DNA from: Panacagrimonas sp041635265
GTDB taxonomy: Bacteria; Pseudomonadota; Gammaproteobacteria; Nevskiales; Nevskiaceae
Assembly (NCBI GenBank): GCA_041635265.1
Contig: JBFJJV010000013.1
Location: 1 to 36,904, forward strand
Direction of reading: 5' to 3'
Length of the DNA stretch: 36,904 nt
Made by a program: the position numbers and the translations under genes. Positions 30,846 to 36,904 of the stretch are shown here, piece after piece; within the stretch, counting starts at the first letter, position 1; every line of letters begins with the position of its first letter. Below the pieces are notes generated by a model. It did no database searches. It was given only the letters and a program-made list of their open reading frames with translations, and had not been told where the DNA came from.

Positions 30846-33734
30846 ATGAAACGCATACTTATCAACGCAACGCAGCCCGAAGAGCTGCGTGTAGCCATCG
30901 TGGATGGCCAGAAACTCCATGACCTCGACATAGAACTCGCTTCGCGCGAGCAGAAAAAAGGCAATCTGTACAAGGGGAGAATCACGCGGGTCGAACACTC
31001 GCTGGAGGCCTGCTTTGTTGAATACGGCAGTGCCCGCCACGGATTCCTGCCGATCAAGGAAATCGCTCGCACCTGCGTCAAGGGCAGCGGGCCGATCAAG
31101 GAGTTGGTCAAAGAAGGCCTGGAACTGATCGTTCAGGTAGAAAAAGAAGAGCGCGGCAACAAGGGTGCCGCCCTGACCACCTACGTCTCCCTCGCCGGCC
31201 GCTATCTGGTCCTGATGCCGAACAATCCCAAGGCAGGCGGCGTATCGCGACGCGCTGAGGGCGACGAGCGACAGGAAGCCAAAGCCGCTCTGGATGCCAT
31301 GCAACTCCCCGAGGGCATGGGGGTCATCGTGCGCTCCAACGGCGTTGGCCGCACAGCTGAAGAGCTTCAGTGGGACGCCGATTACCTGACCGAGATCTGG
31401 ACGGCGATTGAAAACGCCTCGAATGACAAGCAGGCACCGTTCCTGATTTATCAGGAAAACAACATCATTCTGCGTGCCCTGCGCGACTACATGCGCCCCG
31501 ACATCGGCGAAGTCGTGATCGATAACGAGGAAATCTACGAGACGGCCCGCGCGCACCTCACCAGCGTGATGCCTCAGCACCTGAACCGGCTCAAGCTGTA
31601 CAAAGACGAAACTCCGCTGTTCTCGCGCTACCAGATTGAGTCTCAGATTGAGCTCGCGCATGAGCGCACTATCCGTCTGCCGTCCGGCGGATCGATCGTC
31701 ATCGACCGCACCGAGGCGCTGACTTCGGTCGATATCAACTCCGCGCGTGCCACCAGCGGCGGCGGCATCGAAGAGACCGCCCTCAACACCAATCTGGAAG
31801 CCGCCGATGAAGTGGCGCGCCAGCTGCGCCTGCGCGATCTCGGCGGTCTGGTCGTCATCGATTTCATCGACATGAATCACACTCGCAATCAGAAAGAGGT
31901 GGAGAAACGCCTCGAAGCTGCCTGCGAGACTGATCGGGCTCGGATTCAGTTTGGTCGTCTCTCGCGCTTCGGCCTGATGGAAATGTCACGACAGAGGCTG
32001 CGCCCTAGCCTCGGCGAGCACACCCAGATCACCTGCCCGCGCTGCGAAGGCAGTGGACAGATCCGCTCGGTCGAATCTATGGCTCTATCGATCCTGCGCC
32101 TGATTGAAGAAGAGGCGATGAAAGACCGCACCGGTCGTGTCATCGCGCAGCTGCCGGTGGATGTCGGCACCTTCCTGCTCAACGAAAAACGTGCGCAGGT
32201 TCGCGAAATCGAAGCGCTCAATCGGGTCGGCATCACCATCGTGCCTAATCCGACCATGCTCAACCCGGCCTACGAAATTCGTCGCGTTCGCGGCGATCAT
32301 CTCAAGCTCGACGAGAATGATGCGGTGAGCCATCTTCTCGCGCAGAACTTCCAGACTGAAGCCCAGGAAGAAATGGGAGAAGGACCGGAAGCACCCAAGC
32401 CCGCCGAACTGCCGGCTGTGAAACAGATCATTCCAAGCACGCCAGCTCCGTTCGTGGAACCCAAGGCCAGCGGACTGATTCCCGCTCTGGCCCTGCAACA
32501 GATCGCACCGCAGGGATTCTGGTCGCGCCTGCTTTGGGTCCTGGGCTTCATGCGCTATCCCAGACCCGAGAAAGAGATCTCAGACAAGGAAAAAAACAAG
32601 CAGGATAAAAAGAAGAAATCGTCTTCCGACAAAAAGGCGAGGAACGATCGCAATCAGAATCGCGCCAAGGACAGAAAATCGGAGCGCAAGCTTGATGATG
32701 GCGGCGACAGCGGCGATAAAAACCGCGACAGCAACAGCCGCGGCAGCAATAACAAGTCAGCGGGCACGAAATCCCGACGCGAAGAGCGCCCGAATAACGA
32801 CCGCGGTCAACGCGGCAAAGGCAATAAGAAGGCCGCGCAGAAGCCTCGCGGAGATGAGGAGCAGATTGCAGAATCACCTCGGCAGGCCCAAAGCGAGACC
32901 AAGCGGGACAATGACGGCGGTCGCGACAGCGAGAATCCGGTTAATAACAAGGAATCTCGCGACAACGGATCTCGGTCTGGCCGCGGGCGACGCGGGCGGC
33001 GCGGGCGTGGTCGCTCTCAGAACGCAGAAAACAGCAATGGCGCCCGTAACGGAGATTCTGACGACAAGGGCTCACAAACTGGCAACAGCGGGGGTGGTAT
33101 TCCCGCCGACCTTGCTGCCGCGCTGGGTCGTAGCAACAGCGCAGCGGCCGCCGCCCTTGCAGGGGGTGGCGAGTCAGCACGCTTAACGCAAAGCACCGAC
33201 GAATCAGGATTGAGCACGAGCAAGGCGTCGGCGCAAGAAGGAGCCGAGATTTCAACGCCGACTCAGTCAAACACAGGCACTGACGATCGCACGACCGTCG
33301 ATGCCCCTCCGCAGATCGATGAAACCACCTCTGAACCGAGCGCTTCAATCATTGAGGCCTCCACCGTGACCATTGCTTCCGAAGCGGTGACTGAAAAACC
33401 GGAAGCGCCTGCCACCGCCATTGGGCAGCAGCAGTCGGAAGAAGCACAGGCCGGTTCCGAGACAGCGGAGTCGGCGCCCGCCCAGGCCGGCTTTGTCAGT
33501 CAGTTCGAGCAAGTGGAAACGCGTTTTCCGCCCCCTGCGGATGGCCCGGCGGAAGCCCCCGTCGAGATTGACGTACAAGAAGGGGTCGCTGCCGAGGAAT
33601 CGCCTGATGCGGTCGCGGCAGACGTACCTACAGAGGAAGAGGGACCGACGGAAGCCAAAGTCACTCCGGCCAAGAAAGACGTCAACTCCGAGCCAGACTT
33701 TGAGCAGGTCGAAACCACCCGACCAGATAGCTGA
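30846..33734 (+). CDS. rne: Ribonuclease E
   Basis: A 962-aa endoribonuclease, the core of the RNA degradosome, acting at the inner membrane. The S1 domain covers about 35–120, the 5' sensor and RNase H-like regions follow, and the DNase I-like catalytic site has Asp296 (TSVDINSA) and Asp339 (VVIDFIDM), spaced 43 residues as in E. coli (303 and 346). The zinc link is CPRC (Cys397, Cys400). From about residue 500 the chain is disordered: Lys/Arg/Asp-rich, with an SGRGRRGRRGRGR RNA-binding patch, then an acidic Ala/Glu-rich tail. FEQVET occurs twice, at 887–892 and at 952–957 near the C-terminus. The ATG at 30846 (MKRILINATQ) matches the family; an open extension upstream is not conserved-looking. 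Confidence 0.97.
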   Translation: MKRILINATQPEELRVAIVDGQKLHDLDIELASREQKKGNLYKGRITRVEHSLEACFVEYGSARHGFLPIKEIARTCVKGSGPIKELVKEGLELIVQVEKEERGNKGAALTTYVSLAGRYLVLMPNNPKAGGVSRRAEGDERQEAKAALDAMQLPEGMGVIVRSNGVGRTAEELQWDADYLTEIWTAIENASNDKQAPFLIYQENNIILRALRDYMRPDIGEVVIDNEEIYETARAHLTSVMPQHLNRLKLYKDETPLFSRYQIESQIELAHERTIRLPSGGSIVIDRTEALTSVDINSARATSGGGIEETALNTNLEAADEVARQLRLRDLGGLVVIDFIDMNHTRNQKEVEKRLEAACETDRARIQFGRLSRFGLMEMSRQRLRPSLGEHTQITCPRCEGSGQIRSVESMALSILRLIEEEAMKDRTGRVIAQLPVDVGTFLLNEKRAQVREIEALNRVGITIVPNPTMLNPAYEIRRVRGDHLKLDENDAVSHLLAQNFQTEAQEEMGEGPEAPKPAELPAVKQIIPSTPAPFVEPKASGLIPALALQQIAPQGFWSRLLWVLGFMRYPRPEKEISDKEKNKQDKKKKSSSDKKARNDRNQNRAKDRKSERKLDDGGDSGDKNRDSNSRGSNNKSAGTKSRREERPNNDRGQRGKGNKKAAQKPRGDEEQIAESPRQAQSETKRDNDGGRDSENPVNNKESRDNGSRSGRGRRGRRGRGRSQNAENSNGARNGDSDDKGSQTGNSGGGIPADLAAALGRSNSAAAAALAGGGESARLTQSTDESGLSTSKASAQEGAEISTPTQSNTGTDDRTTVDAPPQIDETTSEPSASIIEASTVTIASEAVTEKPEAPATAIGQQQSEEAQAGSETAESAPAQAGFVSQFEQVETRFPPPADGPAEAPVEIDVQEGVAAEESPDAVAADVPTEEEGPTEAKVTPAKKDVNSEPDFEQVETTRPDS

Positions 33735-33761
33735 TCGATTATTCGACGGTTGCAGAAAAAC

Positions 33762-33797
33762 GGCGCTGCATTGTCATCAATGCGGCGCCATTTTTTT
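33762..33797 (+). terminator. Intrinsic terminator after rne
   Basis: GGCGCTGCATTG (33762–33773) pairs with CAATGCGGCGCC (33778–33789) through a TCAT loop; the 12-bp stem has one G·U pair. A run of seven T residues follows (33791–33797). It lies 28 bases after the rne stop and is the clearest terminator in the window. Confidence 0.88.
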
Positions 33798-34009
33798 GGC
33801 AAACCCTAGATTTGGAGCAAACCTTGACGCGGCGCACGCTCGTCAGGGCCCGACAAGAATTTCATCGTCGAAACAAGGCACGCATGAGTTCCCTCGCCAG
33901 AGCGTCGAAACCGCCGCAGCGGCTCGGCTCATGAGAAACAGTTCCTCATGTAAATGACGCTCAGGCAGTGCCTGCCTAATCAGGCGCGAGTTGATGAGCA
34001 GACAGACGC

Positions 34010-35632
34010 CTAACGCGCCGGCGCAAACGAGTCGGCCGAGGCCATCTTCCAGAAGGTAGCGTATACCGGATGCTCCGCCCTGTTTTCGAGCAGATCGCCT
34101 GGCTTGAGGAAAGTCATCAAGGTGGAAACCAGGCGCACTTCGGAAGTCGAGATTCTCCGCACGATATGCTGAGGCCCCAGACGCGAAGGATGTGTCAGAC
34201 CCGCGGCGCCAGTCAGTTCGGCCAAGGCCTCGAGCGTGTTGCGATGGAAGTTCGCCACACGCGTTGCCTTGCTTTCGGGCACCAAGGCGCGTTGTCGAAC
34301 CGGATCTTGAGTGGTCACGCCGGTCGGGCAATGCCCGGTATGGCAGGCCTGCGCCTGCAAACAGCCGATTGAGAACATGAAGCCGCGTGCGCTATTGCAC
34401 CAGTCGGCACCCAGAGCAAGGGTTCTGGCCACATCAAAAGCGCTGATAATCTTTCCGCCTGCACCGACTTTCACTCTGGGCCTTAGGTTCAGGCCCACTA
34501 ATGTGTTGTGAACCAGCAGAAGTGCTTCCTGCAGGGGCGTACCGACGTGGTCACTGAATTCAACCGGCGCCGCGCCGGTTCCACCTTCGCCACCGTCGAC
34601 AACGATGAAGTCGGGGCTAATGTCGGTCTTGATCATGGCCTTGCAAATCGCAAAGAATTCCCAGGGGTGGCCGAGACACAGTTTGAATCCCACTGGCTTG
34701 CCCCCAGACAGTTCGCGCAGGTGCGCGATAAATTCCATCATTTCGATCGGGGTCGAAAACGCGCTGTGTCGTGGCGGAGAAAGGCAGTCCTTGCCGATCG
34801 GAATTCCACGTGCCTCGGCAATCTCAGGCGTCACCTTGGCGCCCGGCAACATGCCGCCATGACCCGGCTTTGCGCCCTGCGAAATCTTCAGCTCGATCAT
34901 CTTGACCTGCGGTTCAAGGGCGCAGGCAGAAAATTTCTCGGCACTGAATGAACCGTCATCATTGCGACAGCCAAAATAGCCCGAGCCGATCTCCCAAATC
35001 AGATCTCCGCCGTGCTCGCGATGATACCGGCTGATCGAACCTTCGCCGGTGTCATGCGCAAAACCACCCATCTTTGCACCCTTGTTCAGAGCCAGAATCG
35101 CATTGGCAGACAAGGCTCCGAAGCTCATCGCGGAAATATTGAACAGAGAGATGTCGTAGGGCTGCTTGCACTGATGATCTCCGACAGAAATTCGGAAATC
35201 CCAATCAGAAATATGTGCCGGATTCATCGAATGGTTCACCCACTCATAGTCATCGGCGTAGACGTCCAGCTGCGTGCCAAAGGGTCGGCTATCCACTACA
35301 TCTTTTGCGCGCTGATATACCAAAGCTCGCTGCGCACGCGAGAACGGAATGCGCTCCTGATCAGATTCCAGAAGGTACTGGCGAATCTCGGGCCGGACCA
35401 TTTCGAGCAGGAAACGGATGTGCGCCAGGATCGGGTAGTTGCGGCGTATCGAATGGCGCGTCTGGAGCAAATCCCAGATACCGACCGCCGCCAGAAACCC
35501 AGAAACAAGACTGAACAGGCCAAGCGTCGCAGCGCCCCATGGCATCAGCAACGGTGCAACCGACACGGATGCCAGAAACACCACGATCGCGAGTAAAAGT
35601 GGAATGAAGCGGGTCTGAAACAGTGCGGACAT
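34010..35632 (-). CDS. Membrane-anchored FMN-binding glutamate-synthase-domain protein
   Basis: A 540-aa protein with the FMN/[3Fe-4S] synthase domain of glutamate synthase (COG0069) but no glutamine amidotransferase domain. Two N-terminal hydrophobic segments (about 8–25 and 32–52) suggest a membrane anchor. The barrel shows AMSFGALSANAILALNKGA, HDTGEGSIS, KISQGAKPGHGGMLPG and VDGGEGGTGAAP, and the iron-sulfur motif is CLQAQACHTGHC (C-x5-C-x4-C). The ATG at 35632 has AGGGGA about nine bases upstream; the frame is open further upstream. Standalone proteins of this type are common but their reaction is often unknown; a glutamate-synthase role needs another ammonia source. It is divergent from pdxJ by 123 bases. 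Confidence 0.88.
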   Translation of the reverse strand: MSALFQTRFIPLLLAIVVFLASVSVAPLLMPWGAATLGLFSLVSGFLAAVGIWDLLQTRHSIRRNYPILAHIRFLLEMVRPEIRQYLLESDQERIPFSRAQRALVYQRAKDVVDSRPFGTQLDVYADDYEWVNHSMNPAHISDWDFRISVGDHQCKQPYDISLFNISAMSFGALSANAILALNKGAKMGGFAHDTGEGSISRYHREHGGDLIWEIGSGYFGCRNDDGSFSAEKFSACALEPQVKMIELKISQGAKPGHGGMLPGAKVTPEIAEARGIPIGKDCLSPPRHSAFSTPIEMMEFIAHLRELSGGKPVGFKLCLGHPWEFFAICKAMIKTDISPDFIVVDGGEGGTGAAPVEFSDHVGTPLQEALLLVHNTLVGLNLRPRVKVGAGGKIISAFDVARTLALGADWCNSARGFMFSIGCLQAQACHTGHCPTGVTTQDPVRQRALVPESKATRVANFHRNTLEALAELTGAAGLTHPSRLGPQHIVRRISTSEVRLVSTLMTFLKPGDLLENRAEHPVYATFWKMASADSFAPAR

Positions 35633-35717
35633 CGCGTCTTTTCCCCTAGCTGTGGTGATAAAACGGCGCGCTGCCGGCACCGGTACCGCTACTGCAATCC
35701 GCAGCAGGGGTATCATT

Positions 35718-35747
35718 CTGACTGAACCTCGTCAGTCCGCCTATTCT
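35718..35747 (+). promoter_or_regulatory. Possible promoter for pdxJ
   Basis: CTGACT at 35718–35723 (four of six -35 matches) and TATTCT at 35742–35747 (four of six -10 matches) are 18 bases apart. The -35 overlaps a small dyad, GACTG/CAGTC (35720–35737). It would start transcription within a few bases of the pdxJ ATG, which makes the call weak. Confidence 0.25.
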
Positions 35748-35755
35748 ACGAACTC

Positions 35756-36517
35756 ATGTCTGCTTCTGATAAAGATAGACTCATCCGCCTTGGCGTCAAT
35801 GTGGATCATGTGGCGACACTACGCCGCGCCCGTGGCACCACTTACCCAGATCCGGTCGATGCCGCGCTGTTATGTGCTGCTGCCGGCGCAGACAGTATTA
35901 CCATCCATTTGCGTGAAGACCGCCGACATATTCAAGACCATGACCTGACCCGAATGGTTTCTGTCTGCGCCATCCCGGTCAATCTGGAATTGGCCGCCAC
36001 GGACGAGATGCTGGCCATTGCCAGCCGCGCCGCACCCAAGTACGCCTGCCTCGTACCTGAGCGGCGCGAGGAACTCACCACCGAAGGCGGTCTGGACGTC
36101 GCGGCCCATCTTCATGGGCTGAAGGATGCCTGCAGTGAACTTGCCGACTCTGGCATTACGGTTTCCCTGTTCATCGACGCCGAACCGCGCCAGCTTGAAG
36201 CCGCGCTCAAGACGGGCGCCCCCAATATCGAGATACACACGGGTGGCTACTGCGAAGCCGAAGGTGCCGCGCGCGAAGCGGAGTTAGAAAAAATTGTGCG
36301 CTTTGCTGCCGACGCTCATAGCGCCAATCTGGGCGTCCATGCTGGTCATGGCCTGACCGTGGACAATCTCACACCAATTGCCGCCATCCGGGAGATCGCC
36401 GAACTCAATATTGGCCACGCCCTCATATCACGCGCTGTATTCGTGGGTTTAGCCAACGCGGTGTCTGAATTTCGGCGCGCAATGCTGGATGCGCGCGCAG
36501 AACATTCCAGCGAGTGA
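35756..36517 (+). CDS. pdxJ: Pyridoxine 5'-phosphate synthase
   Basis: A 253-aa TIM-barrel enzyme that joins 1-deoxyxylulose 5-phosphate and 3-amino-2-oxopropyl phosphate in vitamin B6 synthesis. Hallmarks are LGVNVDHVATLRRARGT (12–28), ADSITIHLREDRRHIQD (45–61), NLELAATDEM, VPERREELTTEGGLDV (99–114), and GVHAGHGLTVDNL. The ATG at 35756 has no clear Shine-Dalgarno. It is followed after seven bases by acpS, a pairing conserved in Gammaproteobacteria. The usual upstream partners recO, era and rnc are not here. Confidence 0.96.
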   Translation: MSASDKDRLIRLGVNVDHVATLRRARGTTYPDPVDAALLCAAAGADSITIHLREDRRHIQDHDLTRMVSVCAIPVNLELAATDEMLAIASRAAPKYACLVPERREELTTEGGLDVAAHLHGLKDACSELADSGITVSLFIDAEPRQLEAALKTGAPNIEIHTGGYCEAEGAAREAELEKIVRFAADAHSANLGVHAGHGLTVDNLTPIAAIREIAELNIGHALISRAVFVGLANAVSEFRRAMLDARAEHSSE

Positions 36518-36524
36518 TCCACGC

Positions 36525-36902
36525 GTGATTTACGGTATCGGCACCGACCTGATGCGCGTCAGTCGGATCGCCAAGGTTCACGCACGTCACCCGACGCGAT
36601 TTGCGCAGCGCCTGCTGCATCCGCAGGAGTTTGTGCAGTTTCAGAAATCCAGAAGGCCAGACAATTTCCTGACCAAATCCTGGGCGGTCAAGGAAGCTTT
36701 TGGAAAAGCATTGGGGACTGGCGTGCGCGGCTACGACAACCCCGACGTCGGGGTCGTGCGTGTCGAACTCGGGCGCCCCGTGCTCGTTTACTCCAGCAGC
36801 ATGCGTGCACGCCTGGAATCACTCGGAATCAGTGGTGGCCACGTCTCCCTCAGCGATGAAGACGGTATGGTCAGCGCCTTTGTCGTGTTGGAAACCAGCT
36901 AG
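36525..36902 (+). CDS. acpS: Holo-[acyl-carrier-protein] synthase
   Basis: A 125-aa enzyme that transfers 4'-phosphopantetheine from CoA to acyl carrier protein; E. coli AcpS has 126. The magnesium-binding residues are in GIGTDLMRVSRI (Asp8) and WAVKEAFGKALGTG (Glu57). I start it at GTG 36525 (IYGIGTD follows), with GAG about ten bases upstream; an ATG at 36489 would overlap pdxJ by 29 bases and add 12 residues absent from the family. The gene is complete, its stop ending two bases before the window edge. Confidence 0.94.
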   Translation: MIYGIGTDLMRVSRIAKVHARHPTRFAQRLLHPQEFVQFQKSRRPDNFLTKSWAVKEAFGKALGTGVRGYDNPDVGVVRVELGRPVLVYSSSMRARLESLGISGGHVSLSDEDGMVSAFVVLETS

Positions 36903-36904
36903 AC

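Noticed and set aside
30822..31880. Open frame of about 350 codons on the minus strand inside rne
   Set aside because: Antisense to the conserved catalytic part of RNase E.
32692..33186. Overlapping frame of 164 codons inside the rne tail
   Set aside because: It is an out-of-frame reading of low-complexity sequence; the RNase E frame continues through it to a proper stop and terminator.
33961..34009. Inverted repeat AGGCA/TGCCT after the glutamate-synthase-like gene as a terminator
   Set aside because: The stem is only five base pairs and no T-run follows on the minus strand.
1..36904. CRISPR arrays, tRNA genes, insertion sequences or phage genes
   Set aside because: I looked for regular repeats, cloverleaf-like segments in the gaps, transposase or integrase motifs and flanking repeats, and saw none.

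Overview
This window looks like chromosomal DNA from a moderately GC-rich Gammaproteobacterium. The evidence is gene order. The blocks ftsK–lolA–rarA–crcB–serS, aat–bpt–infA–clpA–clpS, yceD–rpmF–plsX with maf, and rluC divergent from rne are arranged much as in Pseudomonas and its relatives. It is not a simple Pseudomonas copy: trxB is missing between ftsK and aat, sppA is missing between maf and the HAD phosphatase gene, and fabH does not follow plsX. I cannot name the genus from sequence alone. I found no rRNA, tRNA, CRISPR array, insertion sequence or phage gene. Most of the window is housekeeping DNA with a few uncharacterised genes in the gaps.

Layout. 1–776: 5' part of a secreted lipoprotein-type alpha/beta hydrolase, cut by the window edge. 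777–1313: gene-free; it holds a probable cysI promoter and two tandem copies of a palindrome in the leader. 1314–3496: sulfite reductase cysI and its DUF934 partner. 3673–4836: an outer-membrane-barrel-like protein and a small glycine-rich exported protein. 4866–11945 (minus strand): ftsK, an unknown membrane protein, lolA, rarA, crcB and serS, with a good sigma-70 promoter in front of ftsK. 12173–15183: an unknown 108-aa protein, a FemAB-like acyltransferase, aat and bpt. 15291–16050: infA and a small lipoprotein. 16059–18698 (minus): clpS and clpA. 18993–25775: a DUF2937 membrane protein and a type II secretion block, gspC-D-E-F. 25863–27646 (minus): yceD, rpmF, plsX. 27740–28318: maf. 28350–30519 (minus): rluC, a HAD phosphatase and an unknown protein. 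30846–33734: rne, followed by a strong intrinsic terminator. 34010–35632 (minus): a membrane-anchored FMN glutamate-synthase-like protein. 35756–36902: pdxJ and acpS.

How the genes work together. The central block encodes a nearly complete bacterial N-degron pathway: Aat and Bpt attach Leu or Phe to protein N-termini, ClpS recognises such N-termini, and ClpA unfolds the substrate for ClpP (not in the window). A FemAB-like enzyme overlaps the start of aat, so three neighbouring genes encode enzymes with GNAT/FemAB-type folds, at least two of which use aminoacyl-tRNA. The gsp genes give the inner-membrane connector, outer-membrane secretin, ATPase and platform protein of type II secretion; the pseudopilin genes must lie elsewhere. 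YceD/L32/PlsX link ribosome and phospholipid synthesis, and RNase E and RluC concern RNA decay and 23S rRNA modification.

No obviously new multi-gene system stands out. The best leads are the FemAB-like gene and its unknown neighbour in the N-degron locus, the tandem palindromes before cysI, the structured rne leader with a duplicated C-terminal motif in RNase E, and the unknown protein in the usual sppA position.
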